Below are positions 11,246 to 24,163 of a stretch of DNA of 64,000 bases, piece after piece. The stretch lies in assembly GCA_034769895.1 (NCBI GenBank), contig CM068367.1:120937927-121001926 (forward strand), in the 5' to 3' direction. The first letter of the stretch is position 1, and every line of letters starts with the position of its first letter. The stretch comes from Magicicada septendecula. Its lineage: Eukaryota > Arthropoda > Insecta > Hemiptera > Cicadidae. The notes below the pieces were generated by a model that ran no database searches, was not told where the DNA came from, and was given only the letters and a program-made list of their open reading frames with translations. The position numbers and the translations under genes were made by a program.

Positions 11246-12898
11246 AGCGCCGGACATAGGAAATAGGTCGTGTTTTTTAACATTTACATTATGAATTATT
11301 TAATTTATTATTTAATAATAATTATTTTATTTTATTATTTTGTAGATGAATACTGGATTGTGTCTGTGTACTTCACAACAAAAATTGATAGATCCACTAG
11401 AAGCGTTTCGATTTAAAGCTACATAGCAAACTTTAAAAGCATGAAATTTTGAATAACGTCTTGAAGAATATTCAAATGTGCTACCTATAAACTCAATTTT
11501 CATCCTTCAGAAATGGTGAAGTTATAATTCCGAAAAGTTGTTCATATATGCCTTTTCGTGACACAACTTTTTTTTTTTAAATTCCTACAAAATAATCCAT
11601 TTATCCATGTGGAAGTGGATGATAGATATTGCCATCTCACACATCTTCCTTGCTAGAGGTTTTCGTTATTCCATTCTCCTCGTTGTATACTTCTTTATTC
11701 ACAAATATCCTCTTTCGACAATCATCTGAACCCGCCTGTTTTGCTCCTGCTATGTGGAACTAGTTTAACAACGTTTTAGACCAAATATTTGTATTCATGT
11801 CAGTATTCGTTCCACGTAGCCCATACTATATAAGGCGCTTTATTTCATGCCATTTTATGCTGTGTACTACTGTTCTGTCCACGCTAATTTGACTCCTGAT
11901 GTCTCCTTTCTAACAAACGAATTTCTTCAGAAGACCGTCTCCCGCTGCTCTGAGCTACGGGAGTCTTTCTGATTTACCTTTCAAATTTCAAAACCATACG
12001 TGATTATGCTTTATATTTTTGCTACGTGATAGGTGACCAAAGGACTATTTTAAAAAAATTCCCGTTGAAGTTCTGAGTTTCAAGTATAGCTGTGAAACTT
12101 AAAAATATTAAACATTATTAACATTATTACTAAAAAATAATAACAAACATTATTCTAAACAATAAGAGCACATTTACTACACACCTTCACTGGTGTAATC
12201 ACGAAGTTTATATTTCAAAGGTAATACTGAATTAATATCTGACCATATTTCCGTAATCCCTACACACTAAGGTACGTTTAGAGTGACAACTGTACAGCAT
12301 ATACTCCGCTGCCCTGCTCGACCGTCGGAATAATGTCAACGTTTACGGGTGACAAAAAGTGCTGAACCCAGTCGATGATACTTTAATATTTTAATATTTA
12401 CAGGAAGTATTTTAATTAAAACAGCTTGGGCTTGATATGATACAGAGAAAATTATCGACATGTAAACGTTTCGCTCTATAAATGTCTCGTTCGGCAAAAT
12501 TCAATTAAGTTCTAGTCAATTTCTGACCAAATAAAATTTCTGTGACGAATCACCAAAAAAATATTTTCAGTGTTGATTCAGAATTCTGAAGTAACGTTAA
12601 AGACGAGTTTGTTAGACAATGTTGAGCATTAACTAACAAATGCCTGGCAACGTACCTTCGCTGCTTACATGAGCTGAAGGTGGAAAACAAAGTTTTTCTT
12701 AATAAGTTCCCAAAACGAATGCTTTTTCCCAGTTCGACAATACCACCTAGCACTAATAAAAAGAAGAAGAAAATATCAACTGGAAGTACATAACCTAAAC
12801 TTACAACCACCATTTATTCTAATCTTATATTTGAAGTGAGCTAGTTACTTTTACCGTGTAATTTGTGAGGTTATAATAAATATATATGTGTGTACGTG
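11246..12898. other. No gene recognised
   Basis: AT-rich spacer. The minus-strand ORF at 12550-12813 has a hydrophobic stretch but no motif and is not supported. Confidence 0.35.
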
Positions 12899-12970
12899 TA
12901 TATATATATATATATAAGTCATTTAATATTTATAAATAAATTTACCTCAAGATATACTTTTTTTCCTTAT

Positions 12971-13013
12971 TAGGAACATGTTTCTAGAGCTCCCGTGCTC
13001 TCATCTTCAGCCT
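12971..13013 (-). ncRNA. Hammerhead-type ribozyme candidate D
   Basis: On the minus strand CTGAAGA is at 13010-13004. Stem II is GAGAGC with GCTCT around a GA-rich loop; its base pair next to GAAA is lost. GAAA then leads into palindromic stem III ACATGT and cleavage base T. Stem I is AGG with CCT. The catalytic core is intact apart from the extra U after A9. Confidence 0.55.
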
Positions 13014-13348
13014 TCGCGATCTTGCGTCTGGTGAAGTATTTGTGTGTTGGCTGGATGCTATTAAGGTTGTTTGTTGGTCTCTGGTATTTTAAAGTTGTAT
13101 TATTGTGTGTGATTGTGGTATATGTATTTGTATTTTGTGTATTTTCGATGTTGAGTGCTTTGAATATTGTGTCATGTTTTGTATTCAAATATCAATATTC
13201 AAAGCACTCAACGTCGAAAATACACAAAATACAAATACATATACCACAATCACACACAATAATACAACTTTAAAATACCAGAGACCAACAAACAACCTTA
13301 ATAGCATCCAGCCAACACACAAATACTTCACCAGACGCAAGATCGGGA

Positions 13349-13391
13349 AGGCTGAAGGTGAGAGCACGGGAGCTCTCGAAACATGTTCCTA
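13349..13391 (+). ncRNA. Hammerhead-type ribozyme candidate E
   Basis: This is the mirror copy of D in the right arm. Stem II is perfect (GAGAGC with GCTCTC) and stem III is ACATGT (13381-13386), but the core reads CTGAAGG (13352-13358). Invariant A9 has become G, which should impair cleavage. D and E therefore carry complementary defects. Confidence 0.5.
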
Positions 13392-13479
13392 ATAAGGGAA
13401 AAAAGTATATCTTGAGGTAAATTTATTTATAAATATTAAATGTATTATATACATCAAGAACGGACTGTAGCAGAAAGTG

Positions 13480-13484
<5 letters not shown>

Positions 13485-13547
<63 letters not shown>
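13485..13547. repeat. (AT)n-(AC)n microsatellite
   Basis: About 50 bases of AT followed by a short CA run, just outside the right arm of the palindrome. Confidence 0.9.
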
Positions 13548-16500
13548 TAAGTATACAAAATCAATATTAATATTGTAACTAGACGACATCCTCTCTCGTT
13601 AAACTTTGATTTAGTATTTGTTTTAAAATCTTGCAAGTTGTAATCGACTGGTTAATATTTGTTTTAGACAAAAAATAAAAAAATTTATTTAAGTTCGGTT
13701 TAAATGAATTCGTAGTTGTTCTCGACGTTCTCTCGTTGATAAGACGAAAGTATTTATGTGACTCCTCACTGAAATTAGAAGTGATCGGTTATACAGGTAC
13801 TTACTTGTAGTGGCGTTCTAATAGCAAAGCTGATTTGCATTGATGGTCAGAAAGTTTAAAATTATTTAAACCCACTTGTTACCGCCACCAATACTGCCAA
13901 CCGTTGATGCTGTCCACCTAAGCTGTAACGTCTTAGTCTAACGAAATAATTTGTGAAAACTCTGGGATGGGGTAAAAATTATGTTTATTCTCCGAAACTA
14001 TTTTTGAAATGTTGTTAAATTACAATAATATTATTTATCATTCTTTTGTTTCAAGTTTACTGGTAGACTCTTTAAAATCTTAATATCTCAGGGTTACAAT
14101 TCTGACTCAAATCGTTCGCCACCTTGGACGCTAAGAATTTGGTTAAATTATTTAATAAATAAAGTAGGTTCTTTGAGACTGCAAGATACAAAAAACATAA
14201 AGCACTGTACTACTATCATTATTTAGTAGTAGGAGAGTGATAACATTATTAAAATTTCTTAATGAATAATATAAAAAGTAAACATGTGACTTTTGTCGAT
14301 CTTTGAGGTTAAAGCCATTTTCATTGGAACAGTAATCAATCAATTTTAAATTATTAATACCTCTTTAACAACGTTAAAATATCCGTACAATACGGTTAGG
14401 AATTCATGTTAGTGAAAAAATTCTTATCTGCTTCATCAAATTGGATAACACAAAAATACAGGTAATTGGATATTCCTCGCTAATAGGGTTAAACATTATT
14501 AAATATTTTGGAACAACCTTAAAGTTACACACAATACATAATAATTAGTATATATGATTAATCACAGTTTTTCAAGTTTATCATTAATTAGTTGATACAT
14601 CCTATCTCGGTATGTTCATCAAGTTACGTATGTATGAAAATAAGGTTTGGTTAAAATTAATTCACTTGTTTTTCTTTTTTTTTTAAATTCGCTTAATAGC
14701 TCTCGTTACACTTAAAGCATGCTAATTGTCCATTTGATAAAATCTCTTCTTTTATAATTACTATAATTTAATAAAACATTTTAATCAATTCAATACGTAA
14801 ATTAATTTGTCTTTGTTTCTTAATTTCTTCAATAATAATTATTTGAATTATTAATTTAAATACTGTTCCAAGCCTCGTTGGATTTAAATTGATATAATAT
14901 GGTTAATAAGTTTCGCTAACATCGTCACTGAAAAATTGTATTACTATTCTAAGTATTTAGTAATTGTCACTTATACTTGCGTTCGATTTCGTTTCTGGTA
15001 TTATCACTATTAACTTTTTTTAAAGACGAAAAAAGTAAGTTTTCACAAGAAAAAGTTCATTTTTAGATAAGTGTTAGTGCTGTGAAAGAAGAGATGAACA
15101 ATCAAGACAACTATAACTTTTTTTATTTAGTTAATTAATATTTAATAATTATTAATTATTTCACTGCCTATGCGCACGTACTCTGGATTAGGACACTGAA
15201 ATAAAAATACTTTCACTCTTGATTACATCCGACCTAACCTCAACTTCGCTATTCTAGGTTAAGACGATTTTGATGAGCTGTCGGCTATCAATTCTGCATT
15301 ATTGTTTGCGGCGACCTGCGTAGCTCTCTCGTCGTTTTCTCGAGATGAATTGTGTACTCACCTGTGTCAAAATCTGGTTCCTAATGCTCAATAATGACCC
15401 CTGATTGGTCAGTTTTTTCGGTATTGTTCGGCAAAATAGAAGCGTTCTTGGCGTCATCCCGCTGGGTTTAAGATTATTATTAATTTGGTTCACTTATGGA
15501 CGCCCACGGAATCGTAAATCATTAATTCCTAAGCATTCAAATTGTTCACTTATAAGTACTCTAATCAACTTTTCGTTACTCCCATTGCTTCTGTCTTTTT
15601 AATACGAGTATTTCGGTTACCCACACCATATGAATTTGATAATGATTAACAAAATAAACTTATTACTATTTTTTACTATCTACTTACCTATCTTATTTTC
15701 CATTTTATTTTATTCATTCTGTTCAATTTTAATAAACTTTTATAATTACTACTTTCTTATCAATGGTAGTTTAGGCCTACCTCAATATTTTTTACAATGT
15801 CTTTATCCTTTTCTTATAATAATATTTCTTACATCCAATACATTCTTATTGTTCACAATTGTTCCCTGTGACATCTTATAACTATTGCACAGTTGTATTT
15901 TATATAATTAACTAATTATTATTCATAATTATTCTAATTCTTTTGGCTAGACACCTGGTCTATGACATTGCTAATTATTTTTATTCATTTTATGTAAGTA
16001 TTGGTTTCTAAACCATTTTTGCTGTGACCTAACTATTCTGAACTAATCATCACAACTTCTGATCATCTCAGTATTAGTTAGTATTCTGTTATTTTAATGT
16101 ATTTACACTTCCCTAGGCCTATCCTTCAGTATCATTGAGTGTTACATTTTTTCGTTCTTATTCTACGTTACATCTTCATCTTTTGATTACATATAGTTTG
16201 CATAATGTTTATTATAATAATGATAAGGTTTGGCAGTGTTTTGTTCTGCTCTGGTATTTTGACATTTGTTCGTAAATCCCTAATACTTCATGCATCTAGT
16301 TTCACATATAAGTTATATTTAATTTACAGCATTAGTATTAAATTCATGGCCATATTTATTGAGTTGCCTTACATTAATGGTATTACATCTCAATTATCAT
16401 ATACTGACATTAGTCCCTTTTTCTTTTATTATCATTTTATGTGTTATTTATATTGTTCAATGTGCCAACACTATGCTGTACATCTGAGCATGTTATTTTA

Positions 16501-19500
16501 CACTTCTAATGTACACAAGTCCTTCTATATAATTATTTTTGTTAATGGAATGCTCTTTATAGTCTCTAGTTTGCTTATATTATAATACACTCTAGTTTAA
16601 GAACATTCCTGTTATTGTTTTTGGCAATTCTAATTGAAACTTGCTTGTTAGTTTAGGTTATGTGTCCCCACCTGGATTCCTAACAATGGTTTGACTTTAT
16701 ATTTTGTTTTTTCATATTGTACTGAATTCTTCACATGTATTAGTGCTTATTTTTATTATTTATACTTAGATGTTTCTTTGTTGTGACTATCTCAACATTA
16801 TAGTTGACTAATAGTTTTCTCTTATAATTTTATATCTACTTTACATATTGAACTAGTCTTTTGGACATCATTTAGTTGTTATCTTTATACATTCTTAATT
16901 TATACATTTACAATTCTTATATTCACTCTCCCCTTTATTTTCCCTACCATCATTGTTTTACCTTTGAGTTCTGGTTATATTGTCAAGTTATTGAAGTTAG
17001 TTTATTAATAGTTTGATGTCAGTGTCATGTTATAGCATAGGGTTTTAATTCAGCTTTTAAATCACTTCTGTTTTCTCCATCATTATCAATAATTTATATT
17101 CTCATTATTTATTTTATTCTTGTCATTGTTTATTTCTTCGTGTAGTTGAATCCATTTTATTTTCCCTAGTCGCACTGATTCTAGTATCATCCTTAATAAA
17201 TCTCTTGTTATGGGTGTTACTGTCTTCTTCTCACTGTCTGATCTATTGGGTATTTGGGTTTAGTCGTTGTCTTGTCTTTAGTTGTGTGTCTTCATTTCTT
17301 CTGTAATACATTATTTGTTAATAATAATTTCTTTTATTCCCCTAAATTAGTCACTATTCGTCCTGGGTTATTTTTATTTTGCTTTGGATTGTTTATAATT
17401 AGTTTATTTTATGTTGGTATTGGGTTGATTATATGTAACGTTACAATATATAAAATATATAAATATAAAATGTTAATATATAAAATCAATTAGCTTAGAT
17501 CGATGTCTGGCTTTTGTAAAAATGTTGTAACCTGACGACGACTTTCGATCTGTGAAGACGAAACGTTATGGTAATGTGACTAACACATTTTTACCACGTT
17601 CTGCTATATCAATGTTGTCACATAAACTCCCCGAACAGCTAGTCCTTTCGCACTGGACGAGATCTTCCGATGTCTGCACCATTTTCAAATCTTATTCGAT
17701 CATAATAAAACACCTCCAGAAACCCGTACGTATACTCCTAGACGACATCACCTCATGAATTCGACCATGATCGTTAACGTCCGGACATTTCGCCTCCATG
17801 GACATTTCGTCATACTATTGGATGAACGCTCCGTGAACCGTCCACGTTTACCTATACTCGTAACTACCACAGATAAGTACTGTCGTATTGGAGTTTGGTT
17901 ACTGTGATCTAAAGAGTGATTATTCTCAGCCAGTGTCTTTATCACAGGTGGAAGTAGACTATAAAGATAATCCATTGAATTATATTTCATATTTTACATA
18001 CAGTGCCTCTTTTACACACGGAAAGTTTTCTAAACGCATATCAAAGTCTGTTAGTGTTTAAAACACGTTCTGGAACACACAAGTATGGATTAAAAGCTTA
18101 AGGAAACCTTAAGTACGAATTTAAATCAGCGTGTTGTGTTCAAAGAAAATTAAAGCCACTCCAAGCTGTAAGGTACACACACGGCGAGATAAAATACAGC
18201 GCGCTTCATTTGAGATACTTTACGGCGAAGCTCGTCGTGTAAGGAAATGCCTTTTCGGGATTTATGTCGTGCATTGTCCTCTAAAGTAGCAGTAAGCAAC
18301 GCGGTGGGGCGGGGTATCGACTCTGTGTCGCGGAATTAATGAAGCGTGCTGATTTTTAAATTAAAGAGAGCTTCTTGCTCAGCAGTTTATAATTTTAAAC
18401 ATGCACGCGTACGCGCGCCTATTTGAGCTCTACGTTATAATCAGAATTTTAGAATAGAATTTTTTCATTAAACATACGTTCACATAATAGACTGTAAGAT
18501 ACTGGTGGCGGTACTTCACGCGAAGGTGAAAATACAGAGGGTGAATAAGTCGCTTGACAACATTGCATTTTCTTTTTTATAAATTCTACTGATGAAAGGT
18601 GTTGTAAGATGCGGCGGACATTGACTTGACACAAGTTTTAAACATTTGTGTCGACATTTCGACAAAATTTATATTCACTATCGGGACCTGTAGAAGGGCA
18701 ATACAAAAATGTTTACAATGATATGTATAGGCTACACTTTTTCGATACGAAATTCTTATATTTTAGGTATAAATTAAATCAAAATGTTTACCTTCGTCTT
18801 AGCGAGCTTTCGTCAGAGCTTTGAGCTTTGATGAGGTAAAATTTTGTTTTAAAGTTTTATCTAAAATATTAGTATTCCGTGTCAGAAAAGTGTGTACACA
18901 CCATTACTGATACTCGGGCACTTCATGGACAAAAAAATGCAAGAAAAATATTTAATGCACATAGCACAGTTATATTATAATTATATATTAGTAACAAAAA
19001 TAATAATATATGCTTTATAGCTATAATACAGCAGAAGTGAAACGCTCATACTTATACACGTATTTACAAAAAATTTTAATTTTATTATCAATAAATAACA
19101 ATTCCCAAGCTTTTCTTTATAGTTCGATTTATATACGAGTTCAATATAATCTTATACTGCAAAATCTTATACGCGATATAATTGCAAATGTTATAATATC
19201 ACTATATTTAGTGATATGTTACCTTAAAAATATAATGTTGCAATTATTATTATGCGAAGAATGCTGTTTATCTGACAATAATAATTAGAGTATAATTTTA
19301 GCTTATTTGTTAATAAACCAAAGTGTTCTTGACATTTTTTCACTAAAAAATCGGAAAAAGGAAACCGACTACATTGACGCTCGACGCAAAAAATTAGTAC
19401 AATATGAACAAAGGGGGTGCGTTTACAGAATTTCTCAAAATACATGAAACTCCAGATTTCCGGTTTGGTGTTATATAAAACGCCGTAAGCAATATTTTTT

Positions 19501-19643
19501 AATATATTCAAATTCCCTTCCAGAATCCGGATGGCGCAGTATTCAGAACCATACACTCACATTTGAGTCACTTTTAGACTGGATCTGTCTGTGTAAATAA
19601 TCGCAAACAAACTCTTCAGTCTGCTGAGAGTTCTCAGTGGTAA
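13548..19643. other. Very AT-rich spacer, strongly T-rich at 15.6-17.5 kb
   Basis: I see no coding motif. The plus-strand ORFs at 15405-16585 and 17254-17493 are strings of hydrophobic residues caused by T-richness. The T-rich block ends with GTAACGTTACA at 17435-17445. That resembles the ends of the giant LTRs at 41915 and 22148, so it may be an LTR relic, but I could not find a matching left end or target duplication. A hammerhead-like motif at 17,531-17,572 has a poor stem II. Confidence 0.35.
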
Positions 19644-19648
19644 GTATT

Positions 19649-22148
19649 GTAATAAACTACGTATGGTGAGTCCTTCTTCGATCAGTCCCCACGTAGGAGT
19701 CGTCAATTTGTTATGGAATAAGTATGTTAGGTACTAGCGGTGAATCGTCCGTCTTATTCAAACCCCACTGTTGTAACCAATTTTGTAGAGAACTACTTGT
19801 TAATTATGTGAGGACGTATGTTATAGTGTATGATACCAGCTGGAGACGTCAAATTGTAAAGAAATCTTGTCTATGGGTGTAATTAGTTATAAGAGACTCC
19901 TGTGTAACAAATGCCAAGTAATACGTTGTAGGTGGCGATTCGTAACAATTAAAATGCTGTTACCTGGTTTAATTAATATGTTATTAACTAATATACCTTT
20001 CGGTTGTGACCGGTGAAACCCTCAGAACGTAGATTATTAAGTCAACAAAATTAGAATTATGTTCCTGAATTTATAATGGTATTATTCTATAGACTTAACT
20101 TAGTTCTCAATGGTTGTTTAATATGAGCAATATATATGGAGTATTTACTGAATGTAAGTGATATTTGTTTCAACCCTAGTCACTCAATGATAAAAATTTC
20201 ATTCAAATTTAGTATTAAAAAACCAGTTAGTTCAGCAATCTCCCGTCCCACCAGCTGCAAATTTTAAGCGCTGTTACTAGAAATAAGTGTACTTATAGGT
20301 TAGTTATTCGGAGTGTTTGTATCAATCTGTTTATAAATTATTACACCAACTACATATAGTATTCTCTCTGCAATGACTAAAACGTTATCTCATACAACAA
20401 ATGTACTTTATTTATTTTTCTCTGATAATTAACAAATTACGTTGTCTCAGACAAACAATAAGACGATCCAATCGACTATCCCAACATATATCGATTCTTA
20501 ATTATTCAAACTCTAAAAACATATACTATTGAAAATAATGACAAATAATTCTTATCCCAGGGTTCGTATAGTTCTTTGAACCATTAGTAAGGCCAGGTAA
20601 AACGCATAATTAAGGTTGTTCAATTTACAAAATAATATTATTTACTTAAATTACAATGGAATGAAAATAAGTTGTTTTTTACCAAACCGACGAAACTTCG
20701 GCTGGCGGTGAACGTTTGTCAACAGTGTATTTGGCCAAAATGCGGGTTATCTCGTCTTCCTCCAGTGGAACTGCTCTGATTTTCAATAAAATTGATGATG
20801 GTGTGTACTTGGTAAATCCTCAGGAGATCTTCTGGCTTCTATTCTTCGTTTGCGGTCTTCACAAGTCTTGGTCCCAGTGAATTGGAATTAGGATCTCAGC
20901 TTCTGCTGCCAATGAAGGTTCTTTCGTCCAACCGAGTCTTCTGTATTTCCAATAATCCCGTTAATTCAGGTTTTAACTCTTTACTGGTCTTCGATTTATA
21001 GCATGAAATGGTTTAATACCAAATTCAGCGGAATTATTTAGTGAATGAGGTGAGATGCTTTCAATTCTCTTTTATTGTATTCATTGATAATTTAGAGGGT
21101 TATTTAATTTGTATGATTCATTAACATTCAAGTATAATTGTTTTGCAAAAATGCTTTTTCAATTTGGATATATATTTTCTTTATATTTATTCATATATTT
21201 TAAACATATCGGTCCATCTCAATCTAATAGCTTGTAACAACCAAAATCAACAACTTCTCATATATCAGTTGCCTTAACAACCACGTTTTCTATATATCCT
21301 TGAGCCGGCATTATAGAATATTACTACTTCTTTCCAATAAAATACTCCATGCTTGTATTAATATTAAATCACATAAAATTCTCCCCTAACCTTCCTTACT
21401 AAACAGTAAATGTTTTACTAGAGTTTCGTTGGACTGGGTTTACTAAAAAGGTATTAATTTCCTTTCACTAATATGGAATTTAGGCCTATAGATTCATTTA
21501 CAACCATTATAACATTATTTGGTTTTTTTAACTTAATTTTCTTTTTTACCTGACCTACTGTACAATTAATTATTGGTTACATAGTTAATTACATGAATTT
21601 TAATTTACTGGTGGTTATTTGTTTTTATATTAATTAACTGGTTCTGTAACCCTTTATTAATTTATGACATAATTGTCAGAACTACTTGTTAGACTTGAAA
21701 CACTGGTCACACTCCTGATCCAGTTTATAAACATTAATTAGAATAACAGTATTTTTCAATTTTATACAATACTGACAACTTAGCACAGTGCCTAACATTG
21801 GTAACTATACTGGGCTGTATAAAAACAAATCTAATATAAATATAAACATAATTATTGATTAAGTATTATTATCAAACAACATCATTTCATTTTTAACATA
21901 TTCAACATACAATATAAATACTCTGTAGACCTTAACATGTCACAGTATAAAACAAACATTTCATTACATCCAATCATTCATTGGTCTGGCTCTTTTACAT
22001 TTAATATTAGTCATTGACCCCTTTTTACTTGAGGTACTTCTCAAACACATGAACTATCGAACAACCTTAAGTCAGGGTATGGTCCTTGACCATATTTCAT
22101 TCAATTTTTTTATGTAACGTTGGGGAACCTCAACTATGTTACGTTACA
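19649..22148 (-). mobile_element. Solo LTR (about 2.5 kb) of a relative of the 39-52 kb element
   Basis: The 5-mer GTATT sits immediately before 19649 (19644-19648) and immediately after 22148 (22149-22153), as a target duplication should. The left end resembles the LTR of the element at 38955: TATGG, then GAGT, CCTTCTTC, a C-rich word and CAATTTGTTAT in the same order as GAGTACGTCCTTCTTC and CCAATTTATAG. The right end is ACGTTACA in both. The body is T-rich on the plus strand, as in the complete element. No internal gag-pol remains, so this is a product of LTR-LTR recombination. Orientation follows from the shared ends. Confidence 0.75.
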
Positions 22149-22539
22149 GTATTGACCACGCAGCTAACCTCGTAAGATTAAGACCTTACTTTACCTGGAA
22201 GCCAATTACGGTATCCAGCCTCACTGACATTTAAGGATTCAAGCCTACAAGAGAACTCTTAATGGCACTAGTAAAATACCGTCCGATCAAAGTAATCAAT
22301 ATTGAACTACACTGACTCTGAAACTCGTCACAAAGAGTAAAATAAAGCACCTCAGAAACCTGTCTGTCACAAAGAATAAAATAAGGCACATTTATCTTCA
22401 AACGTTCTGTAAGGAGCACTTAATTCGCTTTATGCTTCCTCTTTTATGACTGTAAATCCGGTTTTCTGAATATACTGTACGTCCACCCCGTCTTATGCAT
22501 GTTTCTTCGGTATCTCTGTAAAAGCAAAGCAAAGTGGTA
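22149..22539. other. No gene recognised
   Basis: Short unremarkable spacer between two LTR remnants. It contains a small internal duplication, TCACAAAGA.TAAAATAA at about 22,326 and 22,368. Confidence 0.35.
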
Positions 22540-22804
22540 GAGATCAGTACAGTTATACCTGGCGATATTTCAAGTGCACAGCGAAGTGATTGTTGCGGTG
22601 ATTACTGTGTTAGCGCGGAACTGTAATAGAGTGACATTTATTGTTGTGTATGGAACAAATTTAACTTGAATTATTGTATAAGAGTGCCTTTGTTGATTTC
22701 TAATTTTTGTTTGTGTCTGATTAAATTTTGTAATTAGTGACTTCATCGGTGTTGGTTATTCTGTTTCCACTGAACAGCACGACGCCCGTGAGACCGTCGT
22801 AACA
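22540..22804 (+). repeat. 3' part of the 529-bp LTR family, diverged copy
   Basis: This matches the 3' halves of the LTRs at 36.8-37.4 kb and 62.5-63.0 kb. The shared words, in order, are AACTTGAATTATTGTA, TTGTTGATTTC, TTAGTGACTTCATCGGTGTT, TTTCCACTG, and GAGACCGTCGTAACA ending at 22804. The 5' half is not recognisable. It is the most diverged of the three copies. Confidence 0.6.
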
Positions 22805-24117
22805 ATATTCTGGTGTTCTACTATTTCACACATTTTAAAAATAAACCCCCCAAAAAAATAATCTTTTTTTTTTTTAATACCCAATAGTAGACACCACAGA
22901 AGAGATCGTAAAGAAGAGCTTTGGCTCGATAATCTTATGAAATTGTAGAATAAATCACCGTCTATTTCACGCTGTACTGTCGAAAATCCAAACTGCGAGA
23001 TTAATTGCCATCCTCTGATAAAATATGGATCGAAAGGAAGAATAAAAAAACAATTAACAGAAAAGCAAAAATACTCCATAATAAGTTTTCTTGTGTTAGT
23101 CCTTTATAAACCAGTTGTTATTCATTTTTTAACGAAACAAAAATACATTTTACCTAACTGAACAAAAAACACATACATTCTCTTTTACAAAAAGTGTAAA
23201 ATTCTAAACACACGTTTAAACTCGAATAAACAGATTTAGGTTTCAGCGCGGCAACTTACAATTCGTTTAAAAGCATGTGTCAGCCATCGAACGATGATAA
23301 ACGAATTGTGTGATCGACGCCGCGTGACACTTAATCTGTCAGAACATCATATGCCTACCATAAATCTAAGAGGCTGTGAAATTTATCACGAGAGAACTTG
23401 AAATTACTGTCGATATAAAATTTATTGCCATTATTCGCTGTCACTTATTAAGTATAATGAAATGCCAATAATTTGCCAAACTGCCTACCAGTCGCTTCAC
23501 TATTTTTCACTCGGCAAATTGAGAATGGATAATGCCATGTCTATTACATTGTTTTAAAACGTATTTTAGTTTACAATCTCTACTGGAAATTAAAATAGTA
23601 TTGCTATCAATTACGTTTTCATGTTTTGTAACCATTAATAATTAATAGTTAGAGTTTCAAGTGTTATATTAATTTCATTTTACAATAACTCTGAAATCTT
23701 CTCAATGACAGTTCATAATTCTTTTTTGTTACACTCGTTGAAGGTGTGTTTTTCAGCCTCACGGTCTTCTCAATCTGTCGAACTAAATATCTCAAGTAAT
23801 ATCTTCTGTAATAATACCGTAAATCTCAATTTGGTAGCATATCTCTCTCACACAGTTTCGTTGGTACAAAGAGAAGTTTCTCCTTCTTCTTCTTTTTCTT
23901 CTTATTTTCCTCCTCCTTCTTCTTCAGGATTAGGCACGTTTACTTGTTCAGTCTTCACCACTTATCCTGTGTCTCACAACACCTTTTTTCCCAAGTGTCT
24001 ATACGTCAAGATTACTGCGGTATCCATTCTGAAGACATAAGTATTACATGGTCCCTCTACCTTTACTTGTTCATGTTGTTGGCATTAGTTGGATCCCTAG
24101 TTCTGTCTTACGTCACC

Positions 24118-24119
<2 letters not shown>

Positions 24120-24158
<39 letters not shown>
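24120..24158. repeat. (AT)n microsatellite
   Basis: About 19 perfect AT units. Confidence 0.9.

Positions 24159-24163
<5 letters not shown>

Larger units (their letters stand above)
12920..13442. repeat. Large palindrome: two 250-bp PLE-type terminal repeats head to head
   Basis: The arms at 12920-13169 and 13193-13442 are each 250 bases, gap-free and about 98% identical by eye, around a 23-base loop. Both outer ends abut or lie close to (TA)n tracts (12899-12916 and 13485-13534). Each arm ends outward with a hammerhead-like core and TTTACCTCAAGAT-type sequence shared with 1.8 kb. Each arm also has the same open peptide (T-T-I-T-H-N-N-T-T-L...RRKI). A palindrome this good is either recent or kept alike by conversion. 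It is also a difficult sequence to assemble. Confidence 0.85.

Noticed and set aside
15630..16585. Hydrophobic plus-strand ORFs that look like membrane proteins
   Set aside because: They are explained by T-richness. There are no charged loop pattern, conserved motifs or supporting context.
17531..17572. Hammerhead-like CTGACGA ... GAAACGTT
   Set aside because: Stem III ACGT is palindromic, but stem II is displaced and only about 4 bp, and stem I does not form.
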